Source of the DNA: Alphaproteobacteria bacterium
GTDB lineage: Bacteria; Pseudomonadota; Alphaproteobacteria; Thalassobaculales; Thalassobaculaceae
NCBI GenBank assembly: GCA_013203465.1
Contig: JABMNR010000167.1
Location: 1 to 35,881 of the forward strand
Length of the DNA stretch: 35,881 bases
Reading direction: 5' to 3'
Shown here: positions 1-6,686 of the stretch, one piece after another
Layout of the letters: each line of letters starts with the position of its first letter
Position numbering within the stretch: position 1 is the stretch's first letter
Made by a program: the position numbers and the translations under genes
Notes under the pieces: model-generated
Seen by the model: only the letters and a program-made list of their open reading frames with translations
Told to the model about the DNA's origin: nothing
Database searches by the model: none

Positions 1-248
1 GCCTCGACCTTCACGAAGGGCGCTTGCACAAGGTGGGCCAGCCGGCGGGCGATCTCAGTCTTTCCGACGCCCGTAGGGCCGATCATGATGATGTTCTTCG
101 GCAGGATTTCCGCGGCCATCTCCTTCGGTAGTTGCAGCCGCCGCCAGCGGTTGCGCACGGCGATGGCGACGGCGCGCTTGGCGTCGTCCTGGCCGATGAT
201 GTACCGGTCAAGCTCGGAGACGATCTCGCGGGGGGAAAAGTCGGTCAT
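1..248 (-). CDS. hslU: HslU (ClpY) ATPase subunit of the HslVU protease, N-terminal part only
   Basis: HslU is the AAA+ unfoldase ring that feeds substrates to the HslV peptidase in the cytoplasm. The gene runs off the left edge, so only about the first 82 residues are present. The start is an ATG at 246-248 giving [14 protein letters not shown], the typical HslU opening. A Walker A motif, GPTGVGKT, lies at about residues 57-64, followed by [18 protein letters not shown], standard for the family. The sensor, Walker B and C-terminal parts lie outside the window. It follows hslV on the same strand after a gap of about 39 nt, so the two are presumably co-transcribed from the promoter upstream of hslV. 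The 39-nt gap contains a short imperfect direct repeat that includes the hslV stop codon. Confidence 0.95.
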   Translation of the reverse strand, partial: MTDFSPREIVSELDRYIIGQDDAKRAVAIAVRNRWRRLQLPKEMAAEILPKNIIMIGPTGVGKTEIARRLAHLVQAPFVKVE

Positions 249-256
249 TTGCCGTC

Positions 257-296
257 CGTTACAGGGAGTCGCGTTGCGGGATTTGCGTTACAGGGA
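257..296. repeat. Short direct repeat in the hslV-hslU junction
   Basis: The 11-mer CGTTACAGGGA occurs at 257-267 and again at 286-296, with a weaker copy between them (GCGTTGCGGGA, about 272-282). Read on the coding strand the unit is TCCCTGTAACG, and one copy contains the TAA stop of hslV. The spacing of 14-15 bases suggests slippage duplication of the gene end. No function is evident. Confidence 0.6.
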
Positions 297-854
297 TTCG
301 ACCGTGACCCGGTCGTTGGTATAGATGCAGATATCGGCGGCGATCGCCATGGCGCGGCGGGCGATCGCCTCGGCATCCATGTCGTCGCGATCGACCAGCG
401 CACGCGCCGCCGCCAGCGCGAACGTCCCGCCCGAGCCGATGCCGATCAGCCCGTCCTCGGGCTCCAGCACGTCGCCGGTGCCGGTCAGCACCAGCGACAC
501 CTCGGCGTCGACCACCGCCATCATCGCTTCCAGCCGCCGGAGATACCGGTCGGTGCGCCAATCCTTGGCCAGTTCGACGCAGGCCCGGGTGAGCTGGCCC
601 GGATGCTGCTCCAGCTTGACTTCCAGCCGCTCGAACAGGGTGAAGGCGTCGGCGGTCGCTCCGGCGAAGCCGGCGATCACCCCGCCATCGGCCAGCCGCC
701 GCACCTTGCGCGCGCCGGCCTTCATTATGGTGTTGCCGAAGGTCACTTGGCCGTCGCCGGCCACCACCACCCGGTCGCCCTTGCGGACCGAAAGAATCGT
801 CGTGCCGTGCCAGTTGGTCGGGTCATCCGCCATCGAGAGGTTCCGTCGCGTCAT
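288..854 (-). CDS. hslV: HslV (ClpQ) peptidase subunit of the HslVU protease
   Basis: HslV is the threonine peptidase of the two-component HslVU protease. The frame gives 188 residues. The motif [13 protein letters not shown] places the catalytic Thr (first residue of the mature enzyme) at residue 18, so a short propeptide must be removed, as is usual in alphaproteobacteria. Downstream [34 protein letters not shown] and ELAKDWRTD match the family closely. An alternative ATG at 833 (residue 8, [12 protein letters not shown]) has a slightly better purine-rich upstream sequence and would leave a 10-residue propeptide; I cannot decide between the two. It precedes hslU and diverges from hisB. A sigma-32-like promoter lies at 877-907. 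Confidence 0.97.
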   Translation of the reverse strand: MTRRNLSMADDPTNWHGTTILSVRKGDRVVVAGDGQVTFGNTIMKAGARKVRRLADGGVIAGFAGATADAFTLFERLEVKLEQHPGQLTRACVELAKDWRTDRYLRRLEAMMAVVDAEVSLVLTGTGDVLEPEDGLIGIGSGGTFALAAARALVDRDDMDAEAIARRAMAIAADICIYTNDRVTVESL

Positions 855-876
855 GGGAGAGGCTGTCGTCGTGTGG

Positions 877-907
877 CGAATGTAATGACAGTGGAGCGTC
901 GATCAAG
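877..907 (-). promoter_or_regulatory. Candidate sigma-32 (RpoH) promoter of hslVU
   Basis: On the minus strand CTTG (904-907) is followed, after exactly 17 nt, by ATTACATTCG (877-886). The alphaproteobacterial RpoH consensus is CTTG-N17/18-CYTATNTNNG. The -35 element is perfect, and the -10 element differs at its first and fifth positions. Transcription would start around 870, about 17 nt upstream of the first hslV ATG. hslVU belongs to the heat-shock regulon in other proteobacteria. Confidence 0.55.
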
Positions 908-979
908 CAATCGTGCCGCCGGCTCTGGCATTAACGGCCGTCGCTTGGTAAACACCCGCCCGTCGCCCCTGGGGATTCC

Positions 980-994
980 GCCCCGCATCGGGGC
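980..994 (+). promoter_or_regulatory. GC hairpin just before the hisB ribosome binding site
   Basis: GCCCCG (980-985), loop CAT and CGGGGC (989-994) form a perfect 6-bp hairpin, preceded by another small CCCC-T-GGGG dyad at about 966-974. The Shine-Dalgarno sequence GGGGAGAGA (997-1005) begins two bases later, so the C-run could also pair with it. No histidine-codon leader peptide is visible, so classical his attenuation is not supported. A role is inference only. Confidence 0.3.
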
Positions 995-1008
995 TCGGGG
1001 AGAGAGCG

Positions 1009-1608
1009 ATGGCCCGCACCGCGTCCGTCGAGCGCAACACCAACGAGACCCGCATCGCCGTGACCGTCGAGCTCGACGGCAGTGGCGCCTATGATATCGC
1101 CACCGGCGTCGGGTTTCTCGACCACATGCTGGAACAGTTGTCGCGGCATTCGTTGATCGACCTGACGGTCAAGGCCGAGGGCGATCTGCACATCGACGCT
1201 CACCACACCACCGAGGATTGCGGCTACGCCATCGGCGCCGCGGTGGCCCAGGCGTTGGGCGAACGGGTGGGGATCACCCGCTATGGCGCCTGTCTGCTGC
1301 CGATGGACGAGGCGTTGACCCGGGTTGCCCTTGACCTGTCGGGCCGGCCGTATCTGTCGTGGGATGCGGCGCTTCCGACGCAAAAGCTCGGCGACATGGA
1401 TACCGAGCTGTTCAAGGAGTGGTTTCGCGCTTTCAGCCAGGCGGCGGGCGCTACCGTGCATGTCGACAATCTCAAGGGCGAGAACAGCCACCATATCGTC
1501 GAGACGTGTTTCAAGGGTCTCGCCCGCGCGCTGCGTGAAGCGGTGGCGATCGATCCGCGCAAGGCCGATACCGTGCCGTCGACCAAGGGCGCGCTGCGCA
1601 GCGACTGA
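1009..1608 (+). CDS. hisB: Imidazoleglycerol-phosphate dehydratase HisB
   Basis: HisB removes water from imidazoleglycerol phosphate to give imidazole-acetol phosphate in histidine synthesis. The 199-residue product is the monofunctional dehydratase, without the N-terminal phosphatase domain of the E. coli fusion. Metal-ligand motifs are visible: [15 protein letters not shown] near residue 37, the [10 protein letters not shown] motif near residue 65, and [20 protein letters not shown] near residue 160. The start is an ATG preceded by GGGGAGAGAGCG, a strong ribosome binding site. It is the first gene of a his cluster that continues with hisH 25 nt downstream, and it diverges from hslV. Confidence 0.98.
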   Translation: MARTASVERNTNETRIAVTVELDGSGAYDIATGVGFLDHMLEQLSRHSLIDLTVKAEGDLHIDAHHTTEDCGYAIGAAVAQALGERVGITRYGACLLPMDEALTRVALDLSGRPYLSWDAALPTQKLGDMDTELFKEWFRAFSQAAGATVHVDNLKGENSHHIVETCFKGLARALREAVAIDPRKADTVPSTKGALRSD

Positions 1609-1633
1609 ACGCCGTATATGAAAGGCAGGGACG

Positions 1634-2293
1634 ATGGGCGTCACCGCCATCATTGACTACGGATCGGGCAATCTCCGATCGGCCGCCAAGGCGTTCGAGC
1701 GGGCGGCGGCCGAGACCGGGGCGGTAACCGAGATTCGCGTGACCGACGATCCGACGGTGGTGGCCGGCGCCGATCGCGTAGTGCTGCCGGGGGTCGGTGC
1801 GTTCGCCGATTGCCGGGCCGGGCTGGACGCGGTCGGCGGCATGCGGGAAGCGTTGTTTCGCCGGGTCGACGAGGATGGGGTTCCGTTCCTTGGCATCTGC
1901 GTCGGCATGCAGCTGATGGCTGATGCCGGGCATGAGCATGTGGTGACCGAGGGATTCGGATGGATTCCGGGAGTGGTGGAGCGGATCGAGCCGGCGCCCG
2001 AGGCCGATGGCCGGCCGCGCAAGGTGCCGCACATGGGCTGGAACACGCTAATCCTGAACGCGCCGCCGCATCCCGTGTTGGCGGGGATTAACGATGGAGA
2101 CCACGCCTATTTCGTGCATTCCTACGCCCTGCGGCCGGCGCGGACCGAACACCGTCTGGCCCAGGTCGATTATGGTGGGCCAATCACCGCGATTGTCGGC
2201 CGTGACAACATGATCGGCACGCAGTTTCACCCGGAGAAGAGCCAAGCCACCGGCTTGCGCTTGCTCGCCAACTTTCTAAGCTGGACGCCATGA
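1634..2293 (+). CDS. hisH: Imidazole glycerol phosphate synthase, glutaminase subunit HisH
   Basis: HisH releases ammonia from glutamine and channels it to HisF, with which it forms imidazole glycerol phosphate synthase. The 219-residue protein has the class I glutamine amidotransferase signature. It opens with [11 protein letters not shown], has the nucleophile cysteine in [12 protein letters not shown] (around residue 84), and carries the His-Glu pair in [10 protein letters not shown] near the C-terminus (around residue 199). The ATG has AGGGACG just upstream. Its stop overlaps the start of the next gene in an ATGA, indicating translational coupling. The partner hisF lies two genes downstream. 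Confidence 0.98.
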   Translation: MGVTAIIDYGSGNLRSAAKAFERAAAETGAVTEIRVTDDPTVVAGADRVVLPGVGAFADCRAGLDAVGGMREALFRRVDEDGVPFLGICVGMQLMADAGHEHVVTEGFGWIPGVVERIEPAPEADGRPRKVPHMGWNTLILNAPPHPVLAGINDGDHAYFVHSYALRPARTEHRLAQVDYGGPITAIVGRDNMIGTQFHPEKSQATGLRLLANFLSWTP

Positions 2294-2856
2294 CCACTGG
2301 ATCCGTTACCGAGCCGACGACGAGCGTGGAGCGTCTTAGGATGCTGACGCCGGCGGATTTGCACGATCTGTGCGACGCCGCCGAGGCGGCGATCATCGAC
2401 GGCGGTGGGTTCGGCTGGTTGTCGCCGCCGCCACGCCAGACGCTGGAGGCGTTCTGGCGTGGCGTGTTGCTGATACCCGAGCGTGAACTGTTCGTCAGCC
2501 GGCTCGACGGGGTGATCGCCGGCTCGTGTCAGATCCACCGTCCTCCGCGCAACAACGAGGCCCAGGGCTTTGCTTGCAGCCTGACCACGTCGTTCGTGGC
2601 GCCGTGGGCGCGGGGCCATGGGCTGGCGCGGCGGCTGGTGGAAATCGCCGAGGCCTACGCCCGCGACGAGGGGTTTCGCCTCCTTAACCTGGACGTTCGG
2701 GAAACCCAGAGAGCGGCCATCCGGCTCTATGAAACCCTTGGGTTCACCCGGTTCGGCGAGCACCCGCATTACGCCTTTGTCAACGATCGTTACGTAACCG
2801 GTTATTTTTATTTCAAGGAGCTGGCACCGCTCGCGGACGGAGCCGGCCCGGCATGA
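2290..2856 (+). CDS. GNAT-family N-acetyltransferase embedded in the his operon
   Basis: This 188-residue protein has the GNAT fold signature. The acetyl-CoA binding motif A appears as [21 protein letters not shown] (central residues about 96-116, with R/Q-x-x-G-x-G/A-like spacing RGHGLA). Motif B appears as [21 protein letters not shown] (about residues 135-155), followed by [11 protein letters not shown] at the end. It starts in an ATGA overlap with hisH and ends in another ATGA overlap with hisA, so it is fully translationally coupled inside the operon. No histidine biosynthetic step needs an acetyltransferase. The substrate could be a metabolite, a small molecule or a protein and cannot be read from the sequence. 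Confidence 0.92.
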   Translation: MTTGSVTEPTTSVERLRMLTPADLHDLCDAAEAAIIDGGGFGWLSPPPRQTLEAFWRGVLLIPERELFVSRLDGVIAGSCQIHRPPRNNEAQGFACSLTTSFVAPWARGHGLARRLVEIAEAYARDEGFRLLNLDVRETQRAAIRLYETLGFTRFGEHPHYAFVNDRYVTGYFYFKELAPLADGAGPA

Positions 2857-3590
2857 TTCTGTACCCGGCGATCGACCTGAAGGGCGGTCACTGCGTGCGC
2901 CTGTTGCGGGGCGAGATGACGGACGCCACGGTCTACAACGATGATCCGGCGGCCCAGGCGCGCGCGTTTGCCGCCGCTGGCTGCCAGTGGGTTCACGTGG
3001 TCGACTTGGACGGCGCCTTCGCCGGGCGCTCGGTTAACGGGGATGCGGTGCGCGCCATCCTGGGTGCGGTGAGCCAGCCGGTGCAGCTCGGTGGTGGCAT
3101 TCGCGACCGGGCGGCGATCGACGGTTGGCTTGAAGCCGGCGTGGCCCGGGTGGTTCTGGGCACCGTCGCCTTGCGTGATCCGGATTTGGTGATCGCCGCC
3201 TGCCGCGCCCATCCGGGGCGTATCGCGGTTGGGGTTGACTCGCGCGGCGGCAAGGCCGCGGTCGAAGGCTGGGCCGAGACCGCCGAGATCACCGCCGAGG
3301 ATCTGGCGCTGAAGTTCGAGGATGCCGGGGTCGCGGCCATCGTGTTCACCGACATCGACCGGGACGGCGCCCTGCAGGGCCCGAATCTGGCGGTCACTGG
3401 GGCTTTGGCCCGGCGGCTGTCGACCCCGGTGATCGCCTCGGGAGGGGTATCGTCGCTCGAGGATCTTGCCGCGATCAAGACTTTGGAGGCCGATGGCGTC
3501 GCCGGGGCGATTGTCGGCCGGGCGCTGTATGACGGCCGGGTCGAGACGGCCGCCGCCGTCCGTGTGCTGGAGGGGGTCGGCGTATGCTGA
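2853..3590 (+). CDS. hisA: ProFAR isomerase HisA
   Basis: HisA catalyses the Amadori rearrangement of ProFAR to PRFAR, the substrate of HisF-HisH. The 245-residue protein is a (beta/alpha)8 barrel with two half-barrel phosphate-binding repeats. The catalytic Asp lies in [15 protein letters not shown] (residue 8), and the second half has [15 protein letters not shown] with the matching Asp. Phosphate-binding segments are GGGIRDR and [12 protein letters not shown]. The start overlaps the GNAT stop (ATGA) and the end overlaps hisF by 7 nt. Confidence 0.98.
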   Translation: MILYPAIDLKGGHCVRLLRGEMTDATVYNDDPAAQARAFAAAGCQWVHVVDLDGAFAGRSVNGDAVRAILGAVSQPVQLGGGIRDRAAIDGWLEAGVARVVLGTVALRDPDLVIAACRAHPGRIAVGVDSRGGKAAVEGWAETAEITAEDLALKFEDAGVAAIVFTDIDRDGALQGPNLAVTGALARRLSTPVIASGGVSSLEDLAAIKTLEADGVAGAIVGRALYDGRVETAAAVRVLEGVGVC

Positions 3591-4348
3591 CCATCCGGGT
3601 GATTCCGTGCCTCGACGTCAAGGATGGCCGGGTGGTGAAGGGCGTGAACTTCGTCGATCTGGTCGATGCCGGCGATCCGGTCGAGCAAGCCAAGGTCTAC
3701 GACGCGGCCGGTGCCGACGAGTTGTGCTTCCTCGATATCACCGCCAGCCATGAGAACCGGGACACCATCTTCGACGTGGTGGCGAGGACTGCCGAATCAT
3801 GCTTCATGCCATTGACGGTCGGCGGCGGGGTACGCAAGGTCGAGGATATTCGCAAGCTGTTGCTGGCCGGTGCCGACAAGGTTTCGATCAATACCGCGGC
3901 CGTGAAGAATCCCGATTTCGTGCGCGCGGCAGCTCGTAAATTTGGCAGCCAGTGCATCACCGTCGCGGTCGACGCCAAGCAAGTGGCCGCAGACCGGTTC
4001 GAGGTGTTCACCCATGGCGGGCGTGTGGCGACCGGGCTCGATGCCGTTGCATGGTCGCGACGAATGGCCGGGTACGGTGCTGGTGAAATCCTGCTGACCT
4101 CGATGGACCGGGATGGCACCAAGAGCGGCTTCGACCTGCCGCTGACCCGCGCCATCGCCGACGCCGTGCCGGTGCCAGTGATCGCCTCGGGTGGAGTCGG
4201 CACCCTGGACCACCTGGCCGACGGGGTGATCGAGGGTCATGCCAGCGCGGTGCTGGCGGCGTCGATTTTTCATTTCGGGATCTATTCGATCGCCGAGGCG
4301 AAAGCGGCCATGGCAGCACGCGGCCTGCCGATGCGGGAGGGAAGATGA
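3584..4348 (+). CDS. hisF: Imidazole glycerol phosphate synthase, cyclase subunit HisF
   Basis: HisF uses ammonia supplied by HisH to convert PRFAR to imidazole glycerol phosphate and AICAR, a link to purine synthesis. The 254-residue barrel shows [17 protein letters not shown] at the start with catalytic Asp11, and [16 protein letters not shown] with the second catalytic Asp near residue 130 in the family numbering. Phosphate-binding loops are [11 protein letters not shown] and [12 protein letters not shown]. The start lies within the last codons of hisA. hisE begins at the base immediately after its stop codon. Confidence 0.98.
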   Translation: MLTIRVIPCLDVKDGRVVKGVNFVDLVDAGDPVEQAKVYDAAGADELCFLDITASHENRDTIFDVVARTAESCFMPLTVGGGVRKVEDIRKLLLAGADKVSINTAAVKNPDFVRAAARKFGSQCITVAVDAKQVAADRFEVFTHGGRVATGLDAVAWSRRMAGYGAGEILLTSMDRDGTKSGFDLPLTRAIADAVPVPVIASGGVGTLDHLADGVIEGHASAVLAASIFHFGIYSIAEAKAAMAARGLPMREGR

Positions 4349-4681
4349 ATGGCGGAGAGGCAGGAGCATGTGCTGGACCGGCTGGCGGCGGTGATCGAAC
4401 AACATCGTGGCGCCGATCCCTCCGAGAGCTATACCGCCGCGTTGCTGGCCGCCGGTCCGGTCAAGACGGCGCGGAAAGTGGGTGAAGAGGCGGTCGAGAC
4501 GGTGATCGAGGCGGTGCGGGGCGATACCGAGCGTCTGGCCGCCGAGAGCGCCGATCTGCTGTATCACCTGCTGGTGCTGTGGGCTGCCGCCGGCATCCGG
4601 CCGGAACGGGTCTGGGCGGCGTTGGAGGCACGGGAAGGGCAATCGGGCCATGCCGAGAAGGCGACCCGCACCGAACCCTGA
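4349..4681 (+). CDS. hisE: Phosphoribosyl-ATP pyrophosphatase HisE
   Basis: HisE hydrolyses phosphoribosyl-ATP to phosphoribosyl-AMP, the second step of histidine synthesis. The 110-residue product is a stand-alone HisE (MazG-like all-alpha fold), not a HisIE fusion. The conserved Mg-binding region reads KVGEEAVETVIEAV (E-E-x-x-E, residues 41-54), followed by ESADLLYHLLVLW. It starts at the base right after the hisF stop. The usual partner hisI, which performs the next step, is not in this window and must be elsewhere. The next gene, a HIT protein, starts 33 nt later. Confidence 0.96.
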   Translation: MAERQEHVLDRLAAVIEQHRGADPSESYTAALLAAGPVKTARKVGEEAVETVIEAVRGDTERLAAESADLLYHLLVLWAAAGIRPERVWAALEAREGQSGHAEKATRTEP

Positions 4682-4714
4682 GCCCGATCCGAGTTCTAAG
4701 AATGGAGTGAACCG

Positions 4715-5083
4715 ATGGCGTACGATCCGAACAACATCTTCGCGAAAATTCTGCGCGGCGAGATCGCCAATAAGACCGTGTACGAGGATGAGCATGCGCT
4801 GGCGTTTCATGACATCAACCCGCAGACGCCGACCCATGTCCTGGTGATCCCGAAGGGCGCCTATATCTCGTTTGCCGATTTCTCCGAGAAGGCCAGCGAG
4901 GCTGAAATTGCCGGATTTTTCCGCGCTTTAGGCAAGGTGGCCAAGGATCTGGGCACGGAAGAAGGCGGCTACCGCATCTTATCGAACCATGGCCGTGACG
5001 CCCATCAGGAAGTGGCGCACTTCCACATGCATCTGTTTGCCGGCAAGGATCTTGGGCGGATGATTAAACCGGCTGATAAATAG
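4715..5083 (+). CDS. hinT: HIT-family nucleotide hydrolase, HinT-like
   Basis: HIT proteins of the HinT group hydrolyse nucleoside phosphoramidates and acyl- or aminoacyl-adenylates. The 122-residue protein contains the histidine triad as EVAHFHMHLFAG (about residues 102-113), with the preceding NHGRDAHQE typical of HinT. The N-terminal IFAKILRGEI and ALAFHDINPQTPTHVLVIPK segments also fit. The ATG at 4715 has AATGGAGTGAACCG upstream, a clear ribosome binding site. It lies 33 nt after hisE and is probably in the same transcript, an arrangement I recall from other alphaproteobacteria. A hairpin-forming inverted repeat follows its stop. Confidence 0.93.
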   Translation: MAYDPNNIFAKILRGEIANKTVYEDEHALAFHDINPQTPTHVLVIPKGAYISFADFSEKASEAEIAGFFRALGKVAKDLGTEEGGYRILSNHGRDAHQEVAHFHMHLFAGKDLGRMIKPADK

Positions 5084-5105
5084 CGGTTCGATAACCAAGT
5101 CTATT

Positions 5106-5130
5106 AAGGATAACATATAAAATTATCCTT
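5106..5130. repeat. AT-rich inverted repeat downstream of hinT
   Basis: AAGGATAA (5106-5113) and TTATCCTT (5123-5130) are perfect 8-bp arms around a 9-base AT-only spacer apart from one C. With a one-base bulge the dyad extends to ATTAA/TTAAT outside. It sits 22 bases after the hinT stop and about 50 bases before a sigma-70-like promoter. It could be a weak terminator of the his transcript or an operator for the next gene. There is no clean T-run, so I prefer a protein-binding dyad, without proof. Confidence 0.5.
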
Positions 5131-5179
5131 TAATGCTGAGAATTTAGATGGAGTTGCTTTCTTTAGGCATTTGAGATTC

Positions 5180-5208
5180 TTGAGTTTTCTGGCGATCTGT
5201 CGTAATAT
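5180..5208 (+). promoter_or_regulatory. Sigma-70-like promoter of the pentapeptide-repeat gene
   Basis: TTGAGT (5180-5185), a 17-base spacer and TAATAT (5203-5208) form a good housekeeping promoter inside an island (5084-5260) that is far richer in A+T than the rest of the window. Transcription would start near 5215, leaving an untranslated leader of about 100 bases before the ATG at 5314. The remaining bases of this gap hold no gene that I can support. Confidence 0.55.
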
Positions 5209-5313
5209 TACTCAGGTTTTATCTGAATGTTCCATGTGTGGTGTATAGCAAGAATTGGGACCGCAAAATGTTGGGTTCCATGATGGGCGCACAACAGCGC
5301 TGGTGGGGACCAT

Positions 5314-6579
5314 ATGAAGCCGTCACAGGATTTAAGCTGGGACACCGCTGAAGCAGTCCGAAAACACAGCTTGTATTTGAACCAGTACAGTGGCGGTGCG
5401 CAGATCGATCTGCGGCACAAGACATTGCGCGGCTCCATGCTGGCGGGAGCCAATCTTGCCCAGGGTCTGTTCGCCGGGGCTGATCTGCGTGGGTCCACTT
5501 TCGCGGGCTGCAATCTCGAACGCACGATGTTCTCGTCCGCCAAACTCGAATCGGTGGATTTTTCCGGCGCCAAGCTGATGGGCGCCAACCTGCGCGGCGC
5601 CAACCTCAAGGGCGCCAAACTGATGGCCGCCGACCTGACCGACGCCGATCTACGCCCGGCCAAGATCCAGGATATGAACCGGACGATCGAGCAGACCGTT
5701 AATCTGTCGAGGGCCGACATCTCGGAGGCCAAGCTCGTCCGCACTAATCTGAGCGGCGCCAACATGTCCGGCTCGATCGCCGTGGGCACGTCGTTTCAGG
5801 CAACGGTGATGCGCAACGTCAATTTGAGCCAGGCCGATTTGTCGAAAAGCTCGTTCAAGGGCTCGGATTTGAGCGGCAGCAATCTGCGCGGGGTGAATTT
5901 CGCCGATGCGGTGCTGACCGACACGAACCTGACCGGCTCCGATCTGCGGTCGTGCAATCTCGACGGCGCCGATCTCTCGGGTGCCGATCTGACCGATTGC
6001 AAGATAGCCACCGGCCTCGATAAGGCGTCTGTAGACGTACAGCAGAAGGTGACCAGCCACTTCGCCTGGATCAGTTCCGGTGGCAAGAAGGGCGAGCGGG
6101 CGTCCTTCGCGGGCATGGATCTGAAGGGAGTGGATCTGTCCGGCGCCGATCTCTCGGCGGCGGATTTCACAGACGCCGATCTGTCGGGCGCCACCCTCAA
6201 GCAGTGCTCCTTCCGGTTCGCCAAGCTGACTGGTGTCCGGCTTGATGCGGCGGAGCTGTCGCGCGCCGATCTTCGTGGCGCCGATTTGCGGCGTGCGATG
6301 CTGGATGGTGCCACCCTGAACCACGCCCGGCTGAGCCCGATGCAGATCCTCAAGCCGTCAACGCTTGAAGTGATGCGCGAGTGGCCGGCCGATCTGTCCG
6401 AGGCGTCCCTGGTCGGCGCCAAGATGCAAAAGGCCGATCTGTCCGAGGCGGTGCTGACCAAGACCGTGTTCGATCACGCCGATCTGACCCATGCCGGGTT
6501 CACCGGCGCCGATCTATCGAGCGCCCGGTTCGAAGGCGCGACGGGCATGGCGCCGCCGGCGCTGTGCGTCGCCGAATAG
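5314..6579 (+). CDS. Large pentapeptide-repeat protein
   Basis: The 421-residue protein consists mostly of A(D/N)LXX-type pentapeptide repeats, which fold as a right-handed quadrilateral beta helix. Repeat blocks lie at roughly residues 37-117, 138-230, 261-345 and 370-410, separated by non-repeat linkers. Two related linker motifs precede the first and third blocks: HSLYLNQYSGG (18-28) and HFAWISSGGKKGERASF (249-265). They resemble the H-x-x-W-L-x-S-x-G-x-x-G-x-R-A element I recall preceding repeats in other pentapeptide proteins. There is no signal peptide or membrane segment, so it is probably cytoplasmic. Some family members mimic DNA and bind gyrase, but nothing here shows that role. The ATG has GGTGGGGACC upstream. 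The gene has its own AT-rich promoter region and stands alone. Function unknown. Confidence 0.93.
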   Translation: MKPSQDLSWDTAEAVRKHSLYLNQYSGGAQIDLRHKTLRGSMLAGANLAQGLFAGADLRGSTFAGCNLERTMFSSAKLESVDFSGAKLMGANLRGANLKGAKLMAADLTDADLRPAKIQDMNRTIEQTVNLSRADISEAKLVRTNLSGANMSGSIAVGTSFQATVMRNVNLSQADLSKSSFKGSDLSGSNLRGVNFADAVLTDTNLTGSDLRSCNLDGADLSGADLTDCKIATGLDKASVDVQQKVTSHFAWISSGGKKGERASFAGMDLKGVDLSGADLSAADFTDADLSGATLKQCSFRFAKLTGVRLDAAELSRADLRGADLRRAMLDGATLNHARLSPMQILKPSTLEVMREWPADLSEASLVGAKMQKADLSEAVLTKTVFDHADLTHAGFTGADLSSARFEGATGMAPPALCVAE

Positions 6580-6640
6580 ATTGACGGCCCGCGCGGCCAT
6601 GCGCCTGAATTCCCCTCTCCTCGATCCATAGCCCCCTCAA

Positions 6641-6659
6641 CGCCCACGGCCCGTGGGCG
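6641..6659. terminator. GC-rich dyad between the pentapeptide gene and comM
   Basis: CGCCCACGG (6641-6649) and CCGTGGGCG (6651-6659) are perfect 9-base arms around a single base, giving a 7-bp RNA stem with a five-base loop. No T-run follows, so it may be a Rho-assisted terminator or an operator. It lies 62 bases after the pentapeptide stop and 27 bases before the comM start. Confidence 0.35.
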
Positions 6660-6686
6660 CTTGCGTGACGGTTGGGGAGATCGGCC

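Noticed and set aside
909-1008. His-operon attenuator with a leader peptide
   Set aside because: There is no small frame with a run of His codons before hisB; only GC hairpins are present.
132-1094. Long plus-strand open frame over hslV and the start of hisB
   Set aside because: It is antisense to clear hslV sequence and runs into hisB in another frame; its composition is typical of GC-rich shadow frames.
5208-5789. Minus-strand frame with repetitive sequence opposite the pentapeptide gene
   Set aside because: The repetitiveness is the mirror image of the pentapeptide repeats on the plus strand.
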